Source: an uncultured Erysipelotrichaceae bacterium (GTDB lineage Bacteria; Bacillota_I; Bacilli_A; Erysipelotrichales; Coprobacillaceae). Taken from it: 12,540 bases of DNA. The notes below the pieces were generated by a model. The model was not told where the DNA came from, searched no databases, and was given only the letters and a program-made list of their open reading frames with translations. The DNA lies in the NCBI GenBank assembly GCA_937917505.1, contig CALDMQ010000205.1, positions 1-12,540 on the forward strand, written 5' to 3'. This document shows, one piece after another, positions 6,427 through 12,540 of the stretch (within the stretch, counting starts at the first letter, position 1; each line of letters starts with the position of its first letter). The translations under genes were made by a program, and so were the position numbers.

Positions 6427-7536
6427 ATGGCTAAAGTTGTAGGTATAGTAAATTTACATTCTGATGTAACTTATAAAGGATTAACTGAAAGACGTCCTGT
6501 TGCTTCTGTGAGTTTTTTAGGACGTTATGGAATTATTGATTTTGTATTATCTAATATGTCTAATTCTAATGTGGATACTGTAGGGGTTTTGATTAAAGAA
6601 AAACCAAGGTCTTTATTTAAACATTTGGGTAGTGGTAATTCTTGGAATTTTAACTCTAAATCTGGTGGAGTTTCATTACTTTATAATGAAAAGTATGCAA
6701 ATAATGCTATGTATAATCATGATATTAATAACTTGGTTGAAAATATTGCCTTTTTAGAAAAAGCAAAGGCTGATTATGTGGTTGTTGCGCCAGCCCATAT
6801 TATTACAACTATGAATTATGCAGAAATTGTTGATGCACATGCAAAATCTGGTGCTGAAATTACAATGGTTTATCAAAAGATTAATAATGCTAATGAAACA
6901 TTTGTTGGTTCTGATTATTTGCAATTGAAAAATAAACAAGTTGTTGAAATTAAGAAGAATAAAGGGAATCGTAAAGAAAGAAATATTTCTTTAGAAACTT
7001 ATGTTTTTAATACAAAAGTGTTGTTAAGTTTAATGAATTATGCAAAGAAGGTGAGTTCATTCTTTGATTTAAAAGATACACTTGCTTATATTTGTGATGA
7101 AAGAAAAGTTATGGCTTATGAATATCGTGGATTTGTAAGATGTATTGATTCTTATGAGGCTTATTATAAGACAAGTCTTGAGTTCTTAGATATGGATATT
7201 TCAACACAAGTATTTAAGAGTACTTGGCCAATCTTTACAAACACTAATGATACACCGCCAACAAAATATAAGAATAATGCTGAAACAAAGAAGTCATTTG
7301 TTGCTAATGGGGCGATTATTGATGGTAAAGTTGAAGATTCGATTTTATCACGTAATGTTGAAATTGGTAAGGGTGCTGTTGTGAAGAATTGTATTATTTT
7401 AAATGGTTCTAAGATTTGTCCAGGGGCTCATCTTGAAAATGTGATTATTGATAAAGATGCAAAGGTTGAAAAGAAAACTGAATTGATTGGTGATTCAAAG
7501 CAACCATTGTATGTCAAAGAAGGAGATGTCGTTTAA
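6427..7536 (+). CDS. glgD: ADP-glucose pyrophosphorylase GlgD subunit (probably non-catalytic)
   Basis: GlgD is a GlgC paralogue that in Bacillota forms a heteromer with GlgC and raises its activity. The fold markers are kept: GRYGIIDFVLSNMSNS (near 32-47), DINNLVENIAFLEKAKADYVVV in the middle, and C-terminal hexapeptide repeats ending near residue 360. The catalytic features of GlgC are gone. The glycine-rich GGSGTRL is replaced by LHSDVTYKGL, SGDH by APAH, and the FEEKP lysine motif by IKKNKGN. This supports a regulatory or structural role in 369 residues. A strong GGGGAGG (6411-6417) lies nine bases before the start and also contains the last base of the glgC stop. Its own stop overlaps the glgA start (TAATG), consistent with fixed ratios of the three proteins. 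Confidence 0.94.
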   Translation: MAKVVGIVNLHSDVTYKGLTERRPVASVSFLGRYGIIDFVLSNMSNSNVDTVGVLIKEKPRSLFKHLGSGNSWNFNSKSGGVSLLYNEKYANNAMYNHDINNLVENIAFLEKAKADYVVVAPAHIITTMNYAEIVDAHAKSGAEITMVYQKINNANETFVGSDYLQLKNKQVVEIKKNKGNRKERNISLETYVFNTKVLLSLMNYAKKVSSFFDLKDTLAYICDERKVMAYEYRGFVRCIDSYEAYYKTSLEFLDMDISTQVFKSTWPIFTNTNDTPPTKYKNNAETKKSFVANGAIIDGKVEDSILSRNVEIGKGAVVKNCIILNGSKICPGAHLENVIIDKDAKVEKKTELIGDSKQPLYVKEGDVV

Positions 7537-8966
7537 TGAAAATTGTTTTTGCAACAAGTGAAGCTAATCCTTATATTAAATCAGGTGGGCTTGCAGATGT
7601 TTTAGGTTCTTTACCTAAAACATTGGTGCAAAAAGGTCATGAATGTATTGTTGTTTTACCTAAGTATCAAGATATGAAGCTTGCAGATACAATTGAATAT
7701 GTGACAAGTTATGATATTTGGGTAGGTTGGAGAAAATGCTATTGTGGTGTGTTTAAAGCTGAATATGATGGTGTGACATACTATTTTATTGATAATGAAC
7801 AATATTTTAGAAGACCTGGTTTGTATGGTTATGATGATGATAATGAAAGATTTGCATTCTTTGATTTTGCAGTCTTAGAATTGTTATCACATATTGATGT
7901 GAAACCTGATGTGTTATCTTTGCATGATTGGCAAACTGCAATGATTGCGGCGCTTTATAAAGAGAGATATGCATATTATGAATATTATCATGATATTAAG
8001 ATTACTTTTACAATTCATAATATTGCTTATCAAGGAAAATGTGATCCGAGTTTGTTAAGTGATTATTTTGGACTAGATAATTATTTATATTATAATGGGA
8101 ATTGTCGAAATGATGGTTGCTTTAATATGATGAAGGCTGCTATTTTCTATAGTGATGCAATCACAACTGTTTCACCAACTTATGCTCAAGAAATTTTAAC
8201 TGATAGTTTTGGAGAAGGGTTACAAAATATTTTACAAATGCGTAGACATGATTTGTATGGTATTTTAAATGGTATTGATTATGAAACAATTAATCCTGAA
8301 ACAGATCCTCAAATTGTAGAACATTTTAATATTGATACTGTTTATGAAAAGAAACCTGTCAATAAATCAATGTTACAAAAAGAATGTGGTTTACCTGTAA
8401 GAGATGAAGTGCCTTTGATTGGTATTGTTACGAGATTGACTTGGCAAAAAGGTTTGGATTTGATTATTAATCGTATGGATGAGTTGATGAAGCGTGATGT
8501 ACAAGTTGTGATTTTGGGGGCTGGTGATTTGAAATATGAAGAACCACTTAAAAATATGGCAGCGTATCATACTGAAAAGATGTCATTGAATTTGAAATAT
8601 GATTTTGGTTTATCTTGTCGTATTTATGCTGGTTGTGATATGTTCTTAATGCCTTCTTTGTTTGAACCTTGTGGGCTTTCACAAATGATGTCTTTGCGTT
8701 ATGGAACAATTCCGATTGTTCGTGAAACAGGTGGTTTAAAGGATAGTGTTGAACCATATAATGAATATGAAGAAACAGGAACTGGATTTAGTTTTACAAA
8801 TTATAATGCTCATGAAATGATGGATGTTATTGATTATGCATTAAATGTATATCAGAATAAAGATCAATGGAATGGTTTGATTCATCGTGCAATGGAAGCT
8901 AAACTTGATTGGGATAAAAGTGCTGACGCCTATTTAAAGATTTTTAATTCATTATTAGATGAGTAA
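7536..8966 (+). CDS. glgA: Glycogen synthase (ADP-glucose, GT5 family)
   Basis: GlgA extends alpha-1,4-glucan chains from ADP-glucose in the cytoplasm. The 476 residues match E. coli GlgA in length. Seen directly: the N-terminal ADP-glucose motif KSGGLAD (15-21), SLHDWQTAMIAALY (in the 125-140 region), TFTIHNIAYQG, ILNGIDY, the C-terminal Rossmann strand with TRLTWQKGLDLI, and the catalytic PSLFEPCGLSQ with Glu377. These features separate it from sucrose or UDP-glucose glycosyltransferases. Its start overlaps the glgD stop, with AAGGAG (7520-7525) ten bases upstream. The operon stops here: no branching enzyme (glgB), glycogen phosphorylase (glgP) or amylopullulanase is in the window, so these must be encoded elsewhere if present. 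Confidence 0.97.
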   Translation: MKIVFATSEANPYIKSGGLADVLGSLPKTLVQKGHECIVVLPKYQDMKLADTIEYVTSYDIWVGWRKCYCGVFKAEYDGVTYYFIDNEQYFRRPGLYGYDDDNERFAFFDFAVLELLSHIDVKPDVLSLHDWQTAMIAALYKERYAYYEYYHDIKITFTIHNIAYQGKCDPSLLSDYFGLDNYLYYNGNCRNDGCFNMMKAAIFYSDAITTVSPTYAQEILTDSFGEGLQNILQMRRHDLYGILNGIDYETINPETDPQIVEHFNIDTVYEKKPVNKSMLQKECGLPVRDEVPLIGIVTRLTWQKGLDLIINRMDELMKRDVQVVILGAGDLKYEEPLKNMAAYHTEKMSLNLKYDFGLSCRIYAGCDMFLMPSLFEPCGLSQMMSLRYGTIPIVRETGGLKDSVEPYNEYEETGTGFSFTNYNAHEMMDVIDYALNVYQNKDQWNGLIHRAMEAKLDWDKSADAYLKIFNSLLDE

Positions 8967-8998
8967 AGGGAGATAGAAAATTCTATCTCTTTTCATTT
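8967..8998 (+). terminator. Rho-independent terminator after glgA
   Basis: Arms GAGATAGAA (8970-8978) and TTCTATCTC (8981-8989) form a stem that can extend outward through G-U and A-U pairs (8966-8969 with 8990-8993). It is followed by TTTTCATTTTT. It starts at the glgA stop codon and ends the glycogen operon. Confidence 0.8.
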
Positions 8999-9002
8999 TT
9001 GT

Positions 9003-9031
9003 TTGCTTTCTTTGTATTTGTTTAGTACAAT
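9003..9031 (+). promoter_or_regulatory. Sigma-A-type promoter of the lipoprotein gene
   Basis: TTGCTT (9003-9008), a 17-base spacer, and TACAAT (9026-9031) are a good sigma-A match. Transcription would start near 9038, leaving a short leader with AAGGAGG (9044-9050) five bases before the start codon. This separates the lipoprotein gene from the glg operon. Confidence 0.65.
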
Positions 9032-9055
9032 GAGGGAAGTGGGAAGGAGGTTACT

Positions 9056-9589
9056 ATGAAAACATTAAAGAGAAGTATAATCGTATTGGTGTGTATGATG
9101 TTCATGGTTGCTTGCGGACGAAAAGAACGTATCTTTTTAGAAAAAGATGGAACTCTTTATACTATTGGTGATCAAGTAGCCTTTTATTATCCTAAGGATT
9201 TTGAGATAGATACAACTCATGAGGATAAAAATAAAATTTGTTTTATGGGTGAAGATGAAATTCTTTCATTTTTTACAGTTTTAAATCAAACGGAAAATAA
9301 GTTAACAGAGATGCCTCAACTTTATGTTGGTGAGTTAGAAGAAAAAGGGGCAGTTGATGTTAAGTATTATGATGTAACTTTAGAAAGTGGAATTCAATGT
9401 CAAAGTTTTACTGGTATGTTCCAATCGAGTGGGATTCAGTTTAAACATATTGTGTATTTTACAGAACAGGCAACATATAGTTATTGTTATGAAGCGGTGC
9501 AAGATGTTTATGATGAGAATATTGTGGTTATGAATCAATATTTAGAATCTTTGACAATTCATCGTGATCGAGTTGCATTGCTTGAATAA
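9056..9589 (+). CDS. Small lipoprotein of unknown function
   Basis: I do not recognise this 177-residue protein by family. It has a clear lipoprotein signal: basic n-region MKTLKR, hydrophobic residues 7-19, and a lipobox MVAC with Cys20 as the lipidation site (Met at -3 is less usual than Leu). The mature part would be anchored to the outer face of the membrane. It begins with Arg/Lys-rich GRKER, then alternates short polar and hydrophobic stretches suggesting a compact mainly beta fold, and contains only three further cysteines. No repeats or catalytic motif are evident. It has its own promoter and a strong ribosome site. There is no hairpin directly after it, so its transcript probably runs into the cysteine T-box, which could serve as its terminator. 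It could be a species-level or family-level conserved envelope protein. Confidence 0.75.
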   Translation: MKTLKRSIIVLVCMMFMVACGRKERIFLEKDGTLYTIGDQVAFYYPKDFEIDTTHEDKNKICFMGEDEILSFFTVLNQTENKLTEMPQLYVGELEEKGAVDVKYYDVTLESGIQCQSFTGMFQSSGIQFKHIVYFTEQATYSYCYEAVQDVYDENIVVMNQYLESLTIHRDRVALLE

Positions 9590-9610
9590 AAGGGAATGTT
9601 TTGTTATAGT
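9582..9610 (+). promoter_or_regulatory. Extended -10 promoter of the cysS unit
   Basis: TTGAAT (9582-9587), a 17-base spacer and TATAGT (9605-9610) preceded by TG (9602-9603) make a strong sigma-A promoter with an extended -10. The -35 box lies inside the last codons of the lipoprotein gene. Transcription would start near 9617, just before the first arm of the T-box stem I. Confidence 0.68.
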
Positions 9611-9621
9611 ATAAATAAATT

Positions 9622-9764
9622 ATAGATAAGAATGAAAAAGTTATGAAATGGATAGAGAGAGCTTGATGGTGGAAAGAGCTTCGTGGATGACTTTGGATGC
9701 ACTTATTTGAGTCTTTTGAAAAGAAAGTGGATAAGCACATTGTGTCTTTATCATCTGCTTTTTT
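9622..9764 (+). promoter_or_regulatory. Cysteine-specific T-box leader (compact form)
   Basis: A T-box senses uncharged tRNA and allows transcription of the downstream synthetase gene. Stem I can be drawn by hand. The base AGATAAG (9624-9630) pairs with CTTATTT (9702-9708). The specifier loop has AATGAA on one side and GGATGCA (9695-9701) on the other. Above it AAAGTTAT (9637-9644) pairs with ATGACTTT (9687-9694). A distal hairpin AGCT/AGCT carries the T-box-like GATGGTGGAA loop (9665-9674). The specifier is TGC, a Cys codon (9698-9700). A small hairpin CTTT/AAAG (9713-9723) may be stem III. The antiterminator is AAAG (9724-9727), bulge TGGATAA (9728-9734), GCAC, ATT, GTGT, CTTT (9746-9749). 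TGGA can pair with the tRNA-Cys end UCCA. The bulge departs from canonical TGGNACC, and stem II with its pseudoknot is not seen. Confidence 0.86.
9724..9764 (+). terminator. Terminator alternative of the T-box
   Basis: GATAA (9730-9734) can pair with TTATC (9748-9752) around an inner CAC/GTG helix, and the outer AAAG (9724-9727) can pair with CTTT (9758-9761), running into six T (9759-9764). This fold uses the bases of the antiterminator arms, so the two are mutually exclusive as T-box regulation requires. The exact outer pairs are uncertain. Confidence 0.6.
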
Positions 9765-9783
9765 ATATTAAGGAGGAGATTTT

Positions 9784-11121
9784 ATGAAGGTCTTTAATAC
9801 ATTAACAAATAAAAAAGAAGAATTTGTACCTATCAAAGAAGGTGAAGTGAGTCTTTATGTGTGTGGTCCTACAGTTTATAATCATGCACATATAGGGAAT
9901 GCTAGACCGATGATTGTTTTTGATGTGTTAAGACGTACTTTTGAGTATTTAGGTTATAAGGTAACTTTTGTGTCTAATTTTACAGATGTGGATGATAAAA
10001 TTATTAAGGCAGCAAAAGCAGAAGGAATTAGTGAAAGAGAGTTAAGTGATAAGTATATTCAAGCATATGAAGATGTGCGTAGAGGATTGAACTTGTTGTT
10101 TCCGACATATGCACCTCGTGTGACAGATACAATGCAACCTATTATTGATTTTATTAAGCAATTGGTTGATGATGGTTATGCTTATGAATCTGATGGTGAT
10201 GTTTATTTTAGAGTAACAAAGATTAAAGAATATGGAATGCTTTCAGGGATTAAGGTTGAGGATTTAATTGCAGGAGCGAGTGAACGTATTGATGATAATG
10301 ATAAAAAAGAAAGTTCTACGGATTTTGCGTTATGGAAGAAAACGGATGAAGGTATTCAATTTGATAGTCCTTGGTCTAAAGGAAGACCGGGTTGGCATAC
10401 AGAATGTGTGGTTATGATCAATGATCTTTTTGAAAATGGTCGTATTGATATTCATGGTGGTGGACAGGATTTGAAATTTCCTCATCATGAAAATGAAATT
10501 GCACAGTCTATGGCTTGTCATCACCATCCAATTGCTAATGTTTGGATGCATAATCAAATGATTAATATTGATAATCAAAAGATGTCTAAGTCTTTAGGAA
10601 ATGTTTTATGGGCTAAGGATTTGATTGTAGAGTTAGGGTGTAATGTGTTTAAATGGTTGATGTTGTCAACTCATTATCGTAATCCTCTTAATTTTACTGA
10701 AGATGTTTTAACGAATGTGAAAAAAGAAGTGGATAAGGTTGAAAACATCATCAAACAAACATCTTTATATTTGCAAGTGAATCATTGTTTAAAAGAGGAT
10801 TATAAAAAAGAAACAGTGGATCATATGGTAGAAGCATTAGCTGATGATTTGAATACGTCTTTAGCGTTGAGTGAAATTTTAGGACAAGTAAAGATTTTGA
10901 ATCAAGTGATGCGTGCAAAGGAAAAAGATAATGCTATGATTAGTCAAGAATATCAAACATTATTAAAAATGTTAGATGTGATTGGATTTGTTCATATAAC
11001 AAAAGAATTAAACGATGAAGATATTGAAATGTATCTAGCGTGGCAAAAAGAAAAAGCAGAAAAGAATTTTGAAGTGGCAGATCAGTTGAGAGCAACACTT
11101 CAAGAAAAAGGAATTATTTAA
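9784..11121 (+). CDS. cysS: Cysteine--tRNA ligase
   Basis: This class Ia synthetase charges tRNA-Cys with cysteine. Seen directly in the 445 residues: Cys27 in YVCGPTVYNHAHIGNARP, the first zinc ligand and the HIGH-type motif HIGN (36-39); TECVV and GGGQDLKFPHHENE, holding the remaining Cys and His zinc ligands; and KMSKS (266-270). The C-terminal helical and anticodon-binding part is present, but the protein ends at LQEKGII. Relatives usually continue with about ten more residues around a DTPQGT motif, so this form is slightly shortened. AGGAGG (9771-9776) lies seven bases before ATG. The leader carries a T-box with a Cys specifier, which independently confirms the identity. cysE, its operon partner in Bacillus, is not upstream. 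The stop is one base from the mrnC start. Confidence 0.97.
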   Translation: MKVFNTLTNKKEEFVPIKEGEVSLYVCGPTVYNHAHIGNARPMIVFDVLRRTFEYLGYKVTFVSNFTDVDDKIIKAAKAEGISERELSDKYIQAYEDVRRGLNLLFPTYAPRVTDTMQPIIDFIKQLVDDGYAYESDGDVYFRVTKIKEYGMLSGIKVEDLIAGASERIDDNDKKESSTDFALWKKTDEGIQFDSPWSKGRPGWHTECVVMINDLFENGRIDIHGGGQDLKFPHHENEIAQSMACHHHPIANVWMHNQMINIDNQKMSKSLGNVLWAKDLIVELGCNVFKWLMLSTHYRNPLNFTEDVLTNVKKEVDKVENIIKQTSLYLQVNHCLKEDYKKETVDHMVEALADDLNTSLALSEILGQVKILNQVMRAKEKDNAMISQEYQTLLKMLDVIGFVHITKELNDEDIEMYLAWQKEKAEKNFEVADQLRATLQEKGII

Positions 11122-11122
11122 G

Positions 11123-11524
11123 ATGCGGCCACAGTTGATTAACCCCCTTGCGCTTGCTTATTTAGGTGATGGTGTTTTTGAAGTTTATGTGAGAGAGTAT
11201 TTGTTGGTTGAAAAAGACATTACAAAGCCAGATTTATTACAAAAAGCAGCGGTTCGATTTGTGAGTGCGAAAGCACAAGCGGCTTTTATGAAAGAAGCCA
11301 TTGTGAATCAATGGGTCAGTGAAGAAGAAATCAGTATTTATAAGCGTGGACGTAATGCGAAGAATAATCGTGTGATGAAAAATACAAGTGTGATTACGCA
11401 TAATCAATCTTCGGGTTTTGAAGCGTTGATAGGTCATTTGTATTTGTTGAAGAAGCAAGAAAGAATTGAAGAAATATTTGAATTGTATAAGGCATTTGTT
11501 GAGAATTATGTGGAACAAAATTGA
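11123..11524 (+). CDS. mrnC: Mini-ribonuclease III
   Basis: MrnC is a dimeric RNase III-type nuclease without a double-stranded-RNA-binding domain. In Bacillus subtilis it matures the ends of 23S rRNA. The 133 residues are the usual length. Seen directly: the signature LAYLGDGVFEVYVR (11-24) with catalytic acidic residues Asp16 and Glu20, the conserved RGRNAK (75-80) after a YKR, and SSGFEALIGHLYL (96-108) with Glu100 as the second metal-site residue. It starts one base after cysS, with AAAAGGA in the cysS end as ribosome site. The order cysS-mrnC-rlmB matches Bacillus, which confirms the call. It should be under the same T-box control. Confidence 0.95.
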   Translation: MRPQLINPLALAYLGDGVFEVYVREYLLVEKDITKPDLLQKAAVRFVSAKAQAAFMKEAIVNQWVSEEEISIYKRGRNAKNNRVMKNTSVITHNQSSGFEALIGHLYLLKKQERIEEIFELYKAFVENYVEQN

Positions 11525-11555
11525 GAAAAATTTGAGACATTTTAAGGAGTAAAAT

Positions 11556-12284
11556 ATGAGACAATATATATATGGAAAAAATACTGTAAGAGAAGCTTTG
11601 AAAGGTGATAAGCCAGTCTATAAGGTTTATATGATGAAGAATATGAAAGATGAGAAAATCATCGCTCTTGCAAAGAGTCAGCAAGTTGAAGTGAATATTG
11701 TCACTCAAAAAAGTGTCTTGAATGATATGGTAGGAAAAGTTGTTCATCAAGGCATTGTGGCACAAGTGGAAGGTTATGATTATTATAGTGTTGATGAGAT
11801 TGTTTCATCTATTCCTGCGAATAAACAACCATTGTTATTGATGTTAGATGGACTAGAAGATCCACATAATTTAGGTGCAATCCTAAGAACGTGTGATGCG
11901 ATTGAAGTTGATGGTGTTATTATTGGTAAAAATCGTAGTGTTGGTTTAACACCAACAGTTGCTAAGGTTTCTACTGGTGCTATTGATCATGTGAAAGTAG
12001 CACAGGTTACAAATCTCTCAAGAACATTACAAGATTTGAAGAAACAAGGTTATTGGGTTGTAGGGTGCGATTTGAATAATTCTCAAGATTATCGTGCTGT
12101 TGATTATAATATGCCACTTGTGGTTGTGATAGGTTCTGAAGGATTTGGGATTTCGCGTTTAGTGAAAGAACAATGTGATATGAATGTCATTTTGCCAATG
12201 AAAGGACATGTGACATCACTGAATGCTTCAGTAGCGACAGCGGTTATTTTATATCAAGTATATAATTCTCGTCATCCTTTCTAA
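11556..12284 (+). CDS. rlmB: 23S rRNA 2'-O-ribose guanosine methyltransferase (TrmH/SpoU family)
   Basis: This SPOUT-class enzyme transfers a methyl group from S-adenosylmethionine to a guanosine ribose of 23S rRNA (G2251 in E. coli for RlmB). In Bacillus the equivalent gene is yacO. Seen directly in the 242 residues: the N-terminal substrate-binding region starting YIYGKNTVREAL (4-15), motif 1 LDGLEDPHNLGAILRT (97-112) with Asn105 and catalytic Arg111, motif 2 VIGSEGFGIS (191-200) with Glu195, and motif 3 ILPMKGHVTSLNASVA (212-227) forming the knotted cofactor site. A closely related tRNA 2'-O-methyltransferase cannot be fully excluded from motifs alone; the extra N-terminal domain and gene position favour RlmB. 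AAGGAG (11544-11549) lies six bases before ATG. The start follows mrnC by 31 bases with no terminator between. Confidence 0.9.
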   Translation: MRQYIYGKNTVREALKGDKPVYKVYMMKNMKDEKIIALAKSQQVEVNIVTQKSVLNDMVGKVVHQGIVAQVEGYDYYSVDEIVSSIPANKQPLLLMLDGLEDPHNLGAILRTCDAIEVDGVIIGKNRSVGLTPTVAKVSTGAIDHVKVAQVTNLSRTLQDLKKQGYWVVGCDLNNSQDYRAVDYNMPLVVVIGSEGFGISRLVKEQCDMNVILPMKGHVTSLNASVATAVILYQVYNSRHPF

Positions 12285-12300
12285 GCAGGAAGGAGGTAGC

Positions 12301-12540
12301 ATGGAGTATTACAGTGATGAGGAGTTATTGTATTTAATTCATTGCGGAAGTGAAACAGCTTTATTTTTGTTGTTAGAGAGTTATTATAAGAGAATAAGAA
12401 AATGGTTATTGCCATTTTATAAATATCAGTATCAAGGTGTGGAGTTCGATGATCTTGTGCAAGTAGCTATGGAGTTATTGGCACGTTCGCTTGATAATTA
12501 TCGAGAAGATAGCCAAGCATCTTTGTGTCCATTTTTAAAA
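12301..12540 (+). CDS. SigH-like RNA polymerase sigma factor (partial, runs off the window)
   Basis: The open frame begins at ATG 12301 after a full anti-Shine-Dalgarno match AAGGAGGT (12290-12297) and stays open to the window end, giving 80 residues. They look like sigma-70 region 2 of the SigH type: SDEELLYLIHCGSETALFLLLESYYKR split over 5-31 resembles the SigH stretch around DEQVIEKVHVGDSDALDYLI, and FDDLVQVAMELLARSLDNYRED (49-70) corresponds to REDIVQEGMIGLYKSIRDFKED. Residues DLVQ (51-54) would contact the beta-prime subunit. In Bacillus, sigH follows cysS-mrnC-rlmB-rae1, so position supports the call. The sequence is divergent: the usual QEG reads QVA and the following Gly-Leu reads Glu-Leu. 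It might be SigH or a competence-type alternative sigma. Regions 3-4 are outside the window. Confidence 0.72.
   Translation, partial: MEYYSDEELLYLIHCGSETALFLLLESYYKRIRKWLLPFYKYQYQGVEFDDLVQVAMELLARSLDNYREDSQASLCPFLK

Noticed and set aside
6427..7536. GlgD considered as a second active ADP-glucose pyrophosphorylase.
   Set aside because: The glycine-rich nucleotide signature, the SGDH segment and the sugar-phosphate lysine motif are all replaced.
11237..11765. Minus-strand open frames of 93 and 123 codons across mrnC and the start of rlmB.
   Set aside because: They overlap two recognised genes, resemble no family, and show the same biased antisense composition; no promoter or ribosome site was seen.
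1..12540. A search by eye for CRISPR arrays, insertion sequences, tRNA genes, toxin-antitoxin pairs or phage genes.
   Set aside because: No spaced direct repeats, transposase motifs, cloverleaf arms or such proteins were seen; nearly all of the window is explained by the listed genes.

Overview
The window is AT-rich, uses the standard code (TGA is a working stop, for example in ung and mrnC), and carries strong GGAGG-type ribosome sites, tightly packed operons, a T-box leader and spore-germination genes. This points to a low-GC, endospore-forming member of the Bacillota. The glgC-glgD-glgA trio, the compact cwlJ-gerQ pair and the short proteins would suit an Erysipelotrichia/Coprobacillaceae-like gut bacterium, but that assignment is inference from gene style, not a match to a known genome.

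Layout. (1) 1-4360, plus strand: a terminator from an upstream unit, then five closely packed genes: a putative serine esterase, two tandem Cof-type HAD phosphatases, uracil-DNA glycosylase (ung) and folylpolyglutamate synthase (folC). (2) 4334-5095, minus strand: cwlJ followed by gerQ, a spore cortex-lytic enzyme and the coat protein needed to place it. They converge on folC, and one hairpin between the two stop codons probably ends transcription from both sides. (3) 5096-8993, plus strand: a divergent promoter region with a candidate catabolite-type operator, then glgC-glgD-glgA for ADP-glucose and glycogen synthesis, ended by a hairpin terminator. (4) 9003-9589: a small lipoprotein of unknown function with its own promoter. 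(5) 9582-12540: an extended -10 promoter, a compact cysteine-type T-box leader, then cysS, mrnC (Mini-RNase III), rlmB (23S rRNA methyltransferase) and the first 80 codons of a divergent SigH-like sigma factor that runs off the window.

The last block keeps the order familiar from Bacillus (cysS-mrnC-rlmB-...-sigH), but cysE is absent upstream and the NYN-domain gene rae1/yacP is absent between rlmB and the sigma gene. The cysS-mrnC-rlmB genes form a translation and rRNA-maturation unit. The T-box should tie their expression to uncharged tRNA-Cys, possibly together with the sigma gene because no terminator is seen before it.

No mobile element, CRISPR array, tRNA, rRNA or defence system was recognised. 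Most genes are housekeeping. The parts most worth a second look are the reduced T-box, the operator-like palindrome at the glg start, the shortened GerQ, and the divergent sigma factor.
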